Shown: positions 40,457-47,872 of the stretch, piece by piece
How positions within the stretch are numbered: position 1 is the stretch's first letter
Layout: every line of letters begins with the position of its first letter
DNA from: Streptomyces sp. sk2.1
Lineage (GTDB): Bacteria > Actinomycetota > Actinomycetes > Streptomycetales > Streptomycetaceae
Length of the DNA stretch: 59,801 nt
Reading direction: 5' to 3'
Assembly (NCBI RefSeq): GCF_008120935.1
Contig: NZ_RDBO01000077.1
Span: 1,997,581-2,057,381, forward strand
The notes under the pieces: generated by a model
The model's input: the letters and a program-made list of their open reading frames with translations, nothing else
Told to the model about the DNA's origin: nothing
Database searches by the model: none
Made by a program: the position numbers and the translations under genes

Positions 40457-41709
40457 CCGGCCACCACCCGGGGACGCAGCCGGGCGAGGAGCGCTTCGAC
40501 GCGGGCCCGGGCGGCCGGGCCCCGCGCGTCGCCGGCCATGACGTGGCCGAGGTAGTCGTTGTTGCTGCCCGCGGCCCGGACGACGCTGCCGGGATCGGTG
40601 AGCCGCAGTTCCAGCACGTCGTCCGCGGCACGGACGGTGTCGGCGCCGTCGACGGCCTCCAGCACCCCGTCCTCGTCCGGCACCAGGAAACCGATCGCGG
40701 CGCTGGTCAGCCCGGTGGCACGACGGCGCAGGTCCGGCGTACGGCCGAGGGCGACGTCCACGCAGGCGCCGGCGAGGTCGATGCCGGTCACATGGCGCAC
40801 GAGTTCGGTGATGCGGTTGCCGGCGGGCCGGGGGTTGACCTCGATCAGACGGGGCCCGTCGGCCGTCAGCTTGAGCTCGGTGTGGGCGACGACCCCGTCC
40901 AGGCCCAGCGCCCGGAGCGCCCGGCACGCGGTCTCCCCGGCGGCCGCGGTGTCCGCCGGGTCCAGGGCGGCGGGGAACATGTGACCGGTCTCGATGAAGG
41001 CCGGGGCACCGCCGACGCTCTTGTCCGTGACGCCGACGACCTCCACGGTCCCGTCGTACGACACGGTCTCCACGCTCACCTCCGGCCCTTCGAGGAGTTC
41101 CTCGAGCAGCACCACGGGGTCGCGGCGCTGTCCGCGGGCGTTGACGGGGAAGGCGGCGAGCGCGCGGTGGGCGCGGGCCAGTGCGGCCTCGTCGTCGACG
41201 CGGCGCACGAACATTCCCGCGCACAGGTCCACGGGTTTGAGCACCAGCGGGTAGCCGATGTCGCGGGCCGCGGCGGCGGCCCGCGTCCAGTCCTCGCACA
41301 CGGCGAACCGCGGCCCCGGGAGGCCCGCCCCGGCCAGGACCCGGCGGGTCGCGTCCTTGCGGCACGCGTTCTCGACCGCCTCGGGCGCGGGGCCGGGCAG
41401 TCCCAGCCGCCCCGCGATCCGCGCGGCCGTCGGGAGGTAGTAGTCGCAGGAGGTGATCACCCCGTCGAAGCGCAGGGCCGCATGGGCCCGTTCGACGAAG
41501 GGCAGCAGCGCGTCGGTGTCATTGGTCTCCGCGGTGAGCACGTGACGGGCCGAGAGGAGGGGGTGCGCGGTGCCCTCCGGGGCGGAACGCAGGTAGTGGT
41601 GCAGGTCGCGGGTCAGCAGGGTGAACTCGTCCCCCGCCTCGCGGACGGCCCTTGGCAGCAGTCTGCTCATGGACCCGACCCAGCTCTCGACCATCAGCAG
41701 ATGAGCCAC
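40453..41709 (-). CDS. ATP-grasp ligase
   Basis: The product is 418 aa. The ATP-grasp fold shows the small N-terminal domain (VITSCDYYLPTAARIAGRL), the ATP-binding VLKPVDLCAGMFVRRVDD, VVLLEELLEGPEVSVETVSY and the metal-binding LIEVNPRPAGNRITELV. It resembles the L-amino-acid ligase/carbamoyl-phosphate-synthetase-like group that joins a carboxylate to an amine through an acyl phosphate. It is the first gene of the operon; GTG 41709 has AAGGGGAAG upstream and lies about 85 nt from a promoter overlapping a Fur/Zur-like box. A possible role is amide bond formation in the metallophore. Confidence 0.9.
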   Translation of the reverse strand: MAHLLMVESWVGSMSRLLPRAVREAGDEFTLLTRDLHHYLRSAPEGTAHPLLSARHVLTAETNDTDALLPFVERAHAALRFDGVITSCDYYLPTAARIAGRLGLPGPAPEAVENACRKDATRRVLAGAGLPGPRFAVCEDWTRAAAAARDIGYPLVLKPVDLCAGMFVRRVDDEAALARAHRALAAFPVNARGQRRDPVVLLEELLEGPEVSVETVSYDGTVEVVGVTDKSVGGAPAFIETGHMFPAALDPADTAAAGETACRALRALGLDGVVAHTELKLTADGPRLIEVNPRPAGNRITELVRHVTGIDLAGACVDVALGRTPDLRRRATGLTSAAIGFLVPDEDGVLEAVDGADTVRAADDVLELRLTDPGSVVRAAGSNNDYLGHVMAGDARGPAARARVEALLARLRPRVVAG

Positions 41710-41794
41710 GACTTCCCCTTCTCACGGCGCGGTTGAGGTGTGATCCGGTCACGGCGGCAGCGCCGGCCAGGGCGTGCTCGCTTGACCGAGAGGG

Positions 41795-41823
41795 ACCTTA
41801 TCGGCAATCGTTTTCATTGTCAT
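41795..41823 (-). promoter_or_regulatory. Promoter of the metallophore-type operon
   Basis: On the minus strand: -35 ATGACA (41823-41818), a 17-bp spacer, -10 TAAGGT (41800-41795). The spacer is filled by the inverted repeat at 41803-41821, an arrangement expected for a repressor that blocks RNA polymerase. Confidence 0.55.
41803..41821. promoter_or_regulatory. Fur-family (Zur-like) operator
   Basis: GGCAATCGTTTTCATTGTC, arms GGCAAT/ATTGTC with one mismatch around CGTTTTC. By eye 13 of 19 positions on the minus strand fit the Fur box GATAATGATAATCATTATC, and the core AATCGTTTTCATT is close to the AATGATTTTCATT seen in actinobacterial Zur sites (from memory). It does not resemble the DtxR/DmdR iron box. 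Confidence 0.55.
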
Positions 41824-41928
41824 CTGATGGGGGCACAGCTTCTCCGCCCGTGAGACGCGCGCCCGCCGTCGTACGCCCTCGCCCGGTGCGAGGGCTTCGC
41901 GCCCCTCGGGCATCCTCAGGAGAACGTG

Positions 41929-42477
41929 ATGAACCACCCCCCGAAGCCGCCCTACACCGTGCGCCCCGCCGGTCCGGCCGATGTGGAAGGCGCCCGCCGG
42001 GTCATGCTCGACACCTTCTACCGGGACTTCGGCTACGGCTACGTGCCCGAGTGGCACCGCGACGTCGTCGAGATCGAGAGCACCTACCTGGACGACCCGC
42101 GCCACCTGCTGCTGGTCGCCGCGCACGGCGACCGGGTGGTGGCCACCACCGGAATCCGCTCGACGGGTCCGGTCCATCCGCCGCATCCGCGCTGGCTCGC
42201 CGAGCGCTACCCCCCGGGCAGCACCGCACAGCTCGTACGGGTCTACGTGAGCCCGGAGCACCGGCGGCACGGCCTGGCCCGCACCCTCGTGGAGCAGGCG
42301 TGCGCCTTCGCCGCCGGGACGCCCGGGTACGACAGCGTCTACCTGCACACCAATGTCGACGTCGAGGGCGCCGAGGCGTTCTGGCGCGGCATGGCCAAGG
42401 AGATCTTCGACGCCCGTACGACGGGGGAGCACGGGCCCGGCGTCGGCACCGTGCACTTCGAGATCCCGTTGCCGTGA
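41929..42477 (+). CDS. GNAT-family N-acetyltransferase
   Basis: The product is 182 aa. GNAT signature: N-terminal YTVRPAGPADVEGARRVMLD, central strand HLLLVAAHGDRVVATTGIRS, acetyl-CoA loop QLVRVYVSPEHRRHGLARTL (the R/QxxG/A-type loop is RRHGLA), then VYLHTNVDVEGAEAFWRGM. It acetylates an amine of unknown identity in the cytoplasm. ATG 41929 lies 6 nt after AGGAG; GTG 41926 is too close to the ribosome site. It diverges from the metallophore-type operon, with the Fur-family box in the shared 219-bp region, so coregulation is possible. Confidence 0.88.
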   Translation: MNHPPKPPYTVRPAGPADVEGARRVMLDTFYRDFGYGYVPEWHRDVVEIESTYLDDPRHLLLVAAHGDRVVATTGIRSTGPVHPPHPRWLAERYPPGSTAQLVRVYVSPEHRRHGLARTLVEQACAFAAGTPGYDSVYLHTNVDVEGAEAFWRGMAKEIFDARTTGEHGPGVGTVHFEIPLP

Positions 42478-42599
42478 CGCGGCCGGCCCGGGCGCGGCGG
42501 GCGATCGGGCGGGGCGGAACGGGCGCATGACGCGGCGGGGCGCGGCCGACGGCCGCGCCCCGGACCCGCGCCCCGGCTGCCCGCGCGGCGTACCGGCCG

Positions 42600-43424
42600 T
42601 CAGGCGGTGAGCGAGCGCAGCAGGTCCGCGGTGTCCCGGTCGGCGGGGAGGAACGTCTCGATCGCCAGCTCGGCCACCGTCACGTCCATCGGCGTGTTGA
42701 ACGTCGCGATGGAGGAGACGAACGAGAGCACGTGCCCGTCGTGCTCGATCAGCATGGGCAGTGCGAAGGGCAGGGACGCGCCGGACCCGTCGTCCGCGGT
42801 GTCCTCGGGGCCTTCGGGGCTCCCCTCTCCCTCCGGTACGGGGTAGGCGGCGACCTCCTCGTACAGTTCGCGCAGTTCCACCGAACGGGCCAGGGCGATC
42901 TGACGCCGCATCTGCGCCAGCAGGTCGGCCCGCCACGCCCGCAGGTTCCGGATGCGCGGGGCCAGGCCCTCCGGGTGCAGGGTGATCCGCATGACGTTCA
43001 ACGGCGGCACGAGCAGGTGCTCGGCCACGCCGTCCAGCAGCATCGTGACGCCCCGGTTGGCCGCCACCACGTCGTACCTGCCGTCGAGGACGAGCGCCGG
43101 ATACGGTTCGTATCCCTCCAGCAGCCGCTCCACCCCCTCGCGCAGCGCGCCCATGGCCGGGTCGTCGAGCGGGGTGTGGGCGTAGCGCGGGGCGTAACCG
43201 GCCATCACCAGGAGGGCGTTGCGTTCCCTGACGGGGACCTCCAGGTGCTCGGCGAGGCGCAGGATCATCTCCTCGCTGGGCCGGGAGCGGCCCGTTTCGA
43301 TGAAGGAGATGTGCCGGGCGGAGGAGTCCGCGCGCAGCGCCAGCTCCAGCTGGCTGATCCTGCGCTGTTCCCGCCAGCTGCGCAGCAGCGGCCCTACCCC
43401 CGTGTCGAGCGCGACAGTAGTCAT
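42600..43424 (-). CDS. XRE/MmyB-type transcriptional regulator
   Basis: The product is 274 aa. The N-terminal helix-turn-helix (LRSWREQRRISQLELALRA, HISFIETGRSRPSEEMILRL) is followed by the MmyB-like PAS/ligand-binding domain: YPALVLDGRYDVVAANRGVT, RITLHPEGLAPRIRNLRAWR and IEHDGHVLSFVSSIATFNTP. Members often sit next to short-chain dehydrogenases or oxidoreductases and bind fatty acids. Here the divergent neighbour is a pterin dehydratase 63 bp away. A role in controlling it, or itself, is plausible. Confidence 0.9.
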   Translation of the reverse strand: MTTVALDTGVGPLLRSWREQRRISQLELALRADSSARHISFIETGRSRPSEEMILRLAEHLEVPVRERNALLVMAGYAPRYAHTPLDDPAMGALREGVERLLEGYEPYPALVLDGRYDVVAANRGVTMLLDGVAEHLLVPPLNVMRITLHPEGLAPRIRNLRAWRADLLAQMRRQIALARSVELRELYEEVAAYPVPEGEGSPEGPEDTADDGSGASLPFALPMLIEHDGHVLSFVSSIATFNTPMDVTVAELAIETFLPADRDTADLLRSLTA

Positions 43425-43487
43425 GCCCAGACCGTAACGTCACCGGCACCGCAGACCGGAATCGACCGTTGACGAGGGAGTCGCCGC

Positions 43488-43793
43488 ATGCCCGCCGCAC
43501 CGCTGTCGCAGGAGGAGATCGAGGACCGTCTGGGCGATCTGCCCGGCTGGTCGCTGGAGGGGGACCGGATCACCCGCACCTACCGGCTGCCCACCCACTT
43601 CGCGGCCGCCGGACTGACCGTGCACGTCGCCGCGATCCAGGACGAGCTGAACCACCACTCCGACCTGACCCTCGGATACAACACCGTCACCCTCTCCGTG
43701 AACACGCACGATGCCGGTGGCGTGGTCACGGGGAAGGACCTGGAACTGGCCGCGCGGGTGACGGCGGTCGCCGCCGGGCACGGCGCGAGGTAG
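43488..43793 (+). CDS. phhB: 4a-hydroxytetrahydrobiopterin dehydratase
   Basis: The product is 101 aa. The pterin-carbinolamine dehydratase family features are LGDLPGWSLEGDRITRTYRL, then HVAAIQDELNHHSDLTLGYN and VTLSVNTHDAGGVVTGKDLE, which contain the conserved His-His and His-Asp active-site residues. It dehydrates 4a-hydroxytetrahydropterin formed by aromatic amino acid hydroxylases, in the cytoplasm. It is single and divergent from the MmyB-type regulator. No aromatic hydroxylase gene is visible in the window. Confidence 0.88.
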   Translation: MPAAPLSQEEIEDRLGDLPGWSLEGDRITRTYRLPTHFAAAGLTVHVAAIQDELNHHSDLTLGYNTVTLSVNTHDAGGVVTGKDLELAARVTAVAAGHGAR

Positions 43794-43818
43794 TCGCGGG
43801 GCGGTACGGGCCGACGGG

Positions 43819-44781
43819 TCACAGTGCCGCGCCGAACCGCGGATGCGCGGTGAGCCAGCGGGTGTAGCTCTCGCTGCGCTCCACCGCCTCCGCGTACGCC
43901 GCCCGGGTGTGCCCGCTCACGGCTTCGGCGGCCGTCCCGGCCGCCGCCGACCGGGGGTGCCAGCCCAGCAGGTGGCGCCAGTTCAGCGGCGAACCGGCGA
44001 TCGGCCGGGTCACCACCCCCGGCGTCGGCGGGAAGGTCGCCCGGCACAGCCCGACCGCCCGCCCCACCTGGACCAGGTGGACGACGGACGTCGTGTCCGT
44101 CTCGTACACCGAGACCGGACTGAAACCGGCCCGGGCGCAGGCCCCGACGAAACAGTCGGCGAAACAGCCGTCGCCCGGCACGTCCGCCCAGCACTCGTCG
44201 GCCAGCGCGGAGAGGTCGAGCTCCTGCTCGCCGGCGAGCGGATGGGAGTCCGGCAGCATCACGAAGACCGGATCGACGCCGATCACCTGCCACGCCAGCC
44301 GGTCGTTCGCCGGCGGCGGGCTCTCCCCGCAGGTGCCGATCAGGGCGAAGTCGAGCCGTCCGTCCACCAGCTGGGAGGCGATCTCGGCCACCGACCAGGA
44401 GGTGTACGTCGAGACCGGCGCGGTCGGATGCGCCGTGACCAGGCGGTCCACGAGACCGCCCAGCAGCGGCCCGTGCGTGCCGCCCAGCCGGAAGCGCTCC
44501 ATCGTGCCCCAGGCGTTGGCGAACCGGACCGCCTCCTCCTGGAGCTCGCTCACCGCGGGCAGCACCACCCGGGCCCGTTCGAGCACCAGCTCGCCGAGGA
44601 GCGTGGGCCGGGCACCGGTGTGGTCCCGGTCGAAGAGCGGACCACCGAGCGCTTTCTCGATCCGGCGCAGCTGTGCGCTCAGCGCGGGCTGGGCGAGCCC
44701 GAGGGTCGCGGCCGCCTTGGTCAGGCTTCCGGTGTCGGCAATGGCACGTACGGTTCGCAGATGGCGCAACTCCAGCTCCAT
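43819..44781 (-). CDS. LysR-family transcriptional regulator
   Basis: The product is 320 aa. The N-terminal winged helix is LRHLRTVRAIADTGSLTKAA and LAQPALSAQLRRIEKALGGP. The C-terminal ligand-binding domain begins at FRLGGTHGPLLGGLVDRL. The ligand is unknown. It is divergent from the His-rich methyltransferase gene (195-bp gap), which is its most probable target. The 3' end is convergent with the pterin dehydratase. Confidence 0.92.
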   Translation of the reverse strand: MELELRHLRTVRAIADTGSLTKAAATLGLAQPALSAQLRRIEKALGGPLFDRDHTGARPTLLGELVLERARVVLPAVSELQEEAVRFANAWGTMERFRLGGTHGPLLGGLVDRLVTAHPTAPVSTYTSWSVAEIASQLVDGRLDFALIGTCGESPPPANDRLAWQVIGVDPVFVMLPDSHPLAGEQELDLSALADECWADVPGDGCFADCFVGACARAGFSPVSVYETDTTSVVHLVQVGRAVGLCRATFPPTPGVVTRPIAGSPLNWRHLLGWHPRSAAAGTAAEAVSGHTRAAYAEAVERSESYTRWLTAHPRFGAAL

Positions 44782-44975
44782 AAACGCAAGTTATGGGCCC
44801 ATGGGCCCACCGGCAATATCCCGGTGACGATTCGGTGGGATGTGTCCCGTAGCCATCGGTCGCAGTGACGCGGCCTCTTTCCGCCGCCCGGTGGGCCGGG
44901 AAGCCGCGAGGCGGGCGGCTTGCCGAACCGGCAACAAATCTGGCCGGGGAGCCGGGCGGCGGTGAGGCTGGATCC

Positions 44976-45932
44976 ATGAGTCAGCACACCCACGGCCACC
45001 ACGGCCACTCCGCCCGCGCCGGTCACGCCGCCCATACCGGTCACTCCGTCCACGCCGGCCACTCCGCCCATGCCGGCCACGGGACTCCCGACGGCATCGG
45101 CTGGGACGCCATGGGGCCGCTGCTGGAGCAGAACGCCGAGATCAGCCGCCCGCAGTACGAGGAGGCGGCCCGCTGGATCGCCGGGCTCCCCACGGCCCCG
45201 CAGGTGCGCCGGGTGCTCGACATCGGCAGCGGCCCCGGAGTGGTCACCTGCCTGCTCGCCGAGATGTTCCCCGGGGCGGAGGTCGTCGCCGTCGACGGCA
45301 CCCCGGCACTCCTGGAACGCGCCGGGGAGCGGGCCGAACGGCTCGGCCTCGGGGGCCGGGTCCGGGTACGGCAGGCCGACCTCCCCGACGACCTCGGCGA
45401 GCTGGGCGAGGCGGACCTGATCTGGATGGGCAACACCCTGCACCACATGGGCGACCAGCGCGCCGCGCTGGCCGGGTTCGCCGGACTGCTGCGCCCCGGA
45501 GGGACCGTGGCCCTGGTCGAGGGCGGGCTGCAGCCCCGTCGGCTCCCGCGCGACATCGGCTTCGGGCGGCCGGGCCTGGAGGCCAGGCTCGATGCGATCA
45601 ACACGGACCGGTTCGAGGACATGCGGGCGGCACTGCCCGACACCAAGCGGGAGTCCGAGGACTGGAGCGCCCTGTTCGCCGCGGTGGGGCTGGAACCGCA
45701 GGGCACCCGCAGTTTCCTGCTGGACGTCCCGGCGCCGGTCCCCGAGCCGGTCCGCGACGACGCCGTCATCGAGTTCGGCCGGTGGCGCGAGGCCTTCGCG
45801 GAGTACCTCACGGCCGAGGACACCGCCGCGCTCGACCGACTGCTCGACCCCGACGACCCGGCCGGGCTGCGCCGCCGCCCCGACCTCTTCCTGCTCTCGG
45901 CGCGCACCGTTCACCTGGGGCGACGGGCCTGA
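44976..45932 (+). CDS. Methyltransferase with a histidine-rich N-terminus
   Basis: The product is 318 aa. The first 35 residues contain 12 His in a repeating pattern (HTHGHHGHSARAGH, then GHSVHAGHSAHAGH), a likely metal-binding tail. The body is a class I SAM methyltransferase: a short helical lead, motif I VLDIGSGPGVVTCLLAEMF, VVAVDGTPALLERAGERAE, ADLIWMGNTLHHMGDQRAAL and LRPGGTVALVEGG. The longer upstream frame is rejected because ATG 44976 has GGTGAGG before it and starts the His tract. The substrate is unknown; a metal- or metalloid-linked methylation is an attractive guess. It is divergent from the LysR gene. Confidence 0.85.
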   Translation: MSQHTHGHHGHSARAGHAAHTGHSVHAGHSAHAGHGTPDGIGWDAMGPLLEQNAEISRPQYEEAARWIAGLPTAPQVRRVLDIGSGPGVVTCLLAEMFPGAEVVAVDGTPALLERAGERAERLGLGGRVRVRQADLPDDLGELGEADLIWMGNTLHHMGDQRAALAGFAGLLRPGGTVALVEGGLQPRRLPRDIGFGRPGLEARLDAINTDRFEDMRAALPDTKRESEDWSALFAAVGLEPQGTRSFLLDVPAPVPEPVRDDAVIEFGRWREAFAEYLTAEDTAALDRLLDPDDPAGLRRRPDLFLLSARTVHLGRRA

Positions 45933-46085
45933 TGGGAGCCCTGTCGCGGCATGTCCGAGGGCCGTTCCCCGGCGGCCCCGGGCGGGGGCGGAAGGCGGTT
46001 TTCCCGCAGGTCCGGACGGTGTCAAGGGAAGACACGCTTCCGCCGGGGTGAGCGGGCATCAGAAAGTCCCCTGAGCAGACTAATG

Positions 46086-46124
46086 GCGCATCAACTCCCG
46101 CTATTTTTTGGTGAGTTGATGCGC
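46086..46124. repeat. Perfect 12-bp inverted repeat in an AT-rich intergenic region
   Basis: GCGCATCAACTC (46086-46097) and GAGTTGATGCGC (46113-46124), loop of 15 nt with six T in a row. 153 bp after the methyltransferase stop and 161 bp before the secreted-protein start. It may be a terminator, an operator for a regulator encoded elsewhere, or an RNA hairpin. The surrounding 46075-46240 is clearly AT-richer than the rest of the window. Confidence 0.6.
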
Positions 46125-46242
46125 GGTCTAATGATATGAAAATAGCATATGGCGTATTTTCGTACCTCGATCAGAGGGTGGGCGTCGATCTCCGTCGTGT
46201 CCGATATGACACATATGAGAATCGTTCAGTACGTTCATTCAC

Positions 46243-46264
46243 AGATCGACTGCCCGGTCGATCT
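46243..46264. promoter_or_regulatory. 5' leader hairpin of the secreted-protein gene
   Basis: AGATCGAC / GTCGATCT arms of 8 bp with a 6-nt loop, ending about 8 bp upstream of the GGAGAAG ribosome site of the 46286 gene. It could modulate translation or be an operator. Confidence 0.4.
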
Positions 46265-46285
46265 CTCTGAGACAGGAGAAGCAAA

Positions 46286-46810
46286 ATGATCACCCGTTCC
46301 ACCATCGTCACGGCCGCCGTCGCGGCCGCCGCCGCCCTGGCCGCCACCGGCATCACCTACGCCTCGGCTGCCGGCACCGCGCCGGTCGAGGTGGCCCGCC
46401 CCGTTCAGCAGGCCGTTCCCGGCTCGGCTCTCGGTGGCGGCGACGTCGGCAAGGGCAACGAGGGCAAGGGCAACGAGCGGGGTGGCCACGACGAGGGTCG
46501 TGACCACTACGAGGGTCGCATTCACATCAACGAGCGGACGTACAGCGACGACCCGGGCGGCTGTGTGACCGTGGTCAGCGGCCTCGGCTCCAAGACCCTC
46601 AACATCCGTAACGACAGCCGCCGGACCGTCGAGGTCTTCCGCGGGGTCACCTGCGACAACGGCGCTCCCATCGCCACCGTCGGACCGCACAGCGACAGCA
46701 ACGGGGTGCACCCGGGCCACGTCGATGGCGGTGTGTGGGTCAAGCACGGTGTCGTGGGCAGCTTCCGCGTGCTCGAGCGCCACCACGACGACGGCGGCAA
46801 GAACTGGTAA
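46286..46810 (+). CDS. Small secreted protein of unknown function
   Basis: The product is 174 aa with a classical signal peptide (ITRSTIVTAAVAAAAALAAT, probable cut after ASA near residue 28). The mature part begins with a Gly/Asn/Lys/His-rich stretch (GGGDVGKGNEGKGNERGGHD), then a compact beta-like domain with two Cys (GGCVTVVSGLGSKTLNIRND and FRGVTCDNGAPIATVGP) that may form a disulfide, ending ERHHDDGGKNW. It is exported by Sec. The family is unknown. ATG has GGAGAAG 5 nt upstream. The AT-rich upstream region with two inverted repeats suggests tight regulation. A terminator follows 22 bp downstream. Confidence 0.8.
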   Translation: MITRSTIVTAAVAAAAALAATGITYASAAGTAPVEVARPVQQAVPGSALGGGDVGKGNEGKGNERGGHDEGRDHYEGRIHINERTYSDDPGGCVTVVSGLGSKTLNIRNDSRRTVEVFRGVTCDNGAPIATVGPHSDSNGVHPGHVDGGVWVKHGVVGSFRVLERHHDDGGKNW

Positions 46811-46831
46811 TCGGGTCGACCGGATGACGTA

Positions 46832-46864
46832 GAACCCCGGCCCGCCGGAATCGGGCCGGGGTTC
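46832..46864. terminator. Terminator after the secreted-protein gene
   Basis: Perfect 13-bp arms GAACCCCGGCCCG / CGGGCCGGGGTTC, 7-nt loop. Confidence 0.8.
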
Positions 46865-47265
46865 CAGTCAGGGTATCCGGGCGGGGGAACCCGGTCGGAT
46901 ACCCGCACCCGAAGGACGACTGACACGTCCGAAAACCTGTCAGGCCATACTAAAACCGGACGGCGGGGTACTGCCAGCCGACCGGAACGGCCGTGCGGCA
47001 CACGGCCGCCGGGCTCCGGTTCCTTCCCGGTTCCGGAGTCCGGCTCCTGGACCCGTTCCCGGTCCGCGGCCCCCGGCGGGGCCCGGTGACCGGTCGGCGG
47101 AACGTGGTGACGGCGTGGCAGACGCCGCCCATGTCCCGGCCGCCGGGGGACCGGCGGGCCGCCCTGGTCCAGTCGGGTGACGGCCCGGCCGGCACGATCC
47201 CGAGGGGCCGCCCGGCCCCCGGTCCGCGGGCGTCCGCGCACATTCCCGGGCCGGCCCGAGTCCGG
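46865..47265. other. Intergenic region with a doubtful small ORF
   Basis: 401 bp. A minus-strand frame at 46950-47243 (97 aa, ending AVPVGWQYPAVRF) has high GC3 and lies 22 bp downstream of the ricin-type gene, but the ribosome site is weak and the sequence is Arg/Gly/Pro-rich without domain features, so I do not call it as a gene. Nothing else is recognisable. Confidence 0.3.
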
Positions 47266-47751
47266 CTATGCCCCGGAGGTCTCGTCCCGCACCGGCTCCA
47301 GCCGCCACCACTGGCCGGGGGAGTCGGTGTCCTCCCACTGCTGGACCCGGGCGCCGTCCGCGGTGCTGCCGTCGGCCACCTCGAGGACGAGTCCGCTGAC
47401 GAAGCTGACCAGCGTCACCACCCCCGGCGCCTCCAGGTGCCGCTCGATCAGCCACTCCTGGGCGCCGTAGTTGTTGGCCCGCCACTGCTGGATCACGGCG
47501 CCGTTCTCGGTGGAGGCGTTGGCCACGTCCAGGCGCTTCCCGCTGTGGACGTTGACCAGGTGGTACAGCGCCGCGCCCTCGTGCACCGGCGAGAGCTGCC
47601 AGAGCTGGTCCGGCGAGCCGTTCTCCTCGACCTGCCGGACCGGGGCGCCGCCGCCCTTGGCGGCGCCGTGCACCCCCAGCAGCAGCCCGCTTCCCACGTT
47701 GCGCAGCCGGTAGCGGCCGGCTGCGACGACGGGCGCGCCGTCCCCGTTCAT
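47266..47751 (-). CDS. Ricin-type beta-trefoil lectin protein
   Basis: The product is 161 aa and is almost entirely one RICIN domain with three QxW-type repeats: GRYRLRNVGSGLLLGVHG to DQLWQL, YHLVNVHSGKRLDVANAS to VIQQWRANN, and VTLVSFVSGLVLEVADGS to VQQWEDTDSPGQWW. Such domains bind galactose/xylose-type sugars. Unusually for streptomycete ricin domains there is no signal peptide or fused catalytic domain, so the protein appears intracellular or non-classically released. ATG 47751 has a GGAAGGA-like site upstream. It lies downstream of the aldo/keto reductase gene on the same strand, behind two hairpins. Confidence 0.85.
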   Translation of the reverse strand: MNGDGAPVVAAGRYRLRNVGSGLLLGVHGAAKGGGAPVRQVEENGSPDQLWQLSPVHEGAALYHLVNVHSGKRLDVANASTENGAVIQQWRANNYGAQEWLIERHLEAPGVVTLVSFVSGLVLEVADGSTADGARVQQWEDTDSPGQWWRLEPVRDETSGA

Positions 47752-47775
47752 GTTGTTCCGGTCCTTCCCGCGTGG

Positions 47776-47844
47776 CGGACCGCCGCCCGGCTCGAAGGTG
47801 GGACGGCGGTCCGTTCCGTGTGCCGCGCCGGGCGTGCCCGGCGC
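47776..47844. terminator. Two hairpins after the aldo/keto reductase gene
   Basis: Inner one at 47825-47844, arms GCGCCGGGC / GCCCGGCGC with a 2-nt loop, 28 bp past the stop at 47873. Outer one at 47776-47813, arms CGGACCGCCG / CGGCGGTCCG with an 18-nt loop. Confidence 0.6.
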
Positions 47845-47872
47845 CGTTGTGCCGCGTCGTGCGGAAGGGGCG

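Noticed and set aside
33761..41709. Classical siderophore or staphylopine cluster
   Set aside because: There is no NRPS, NIS synthetase, nicotianamine-synthase-like or opine-dehydrogenase gene, and the operator is unlike the DtxR/DmdR iron box.
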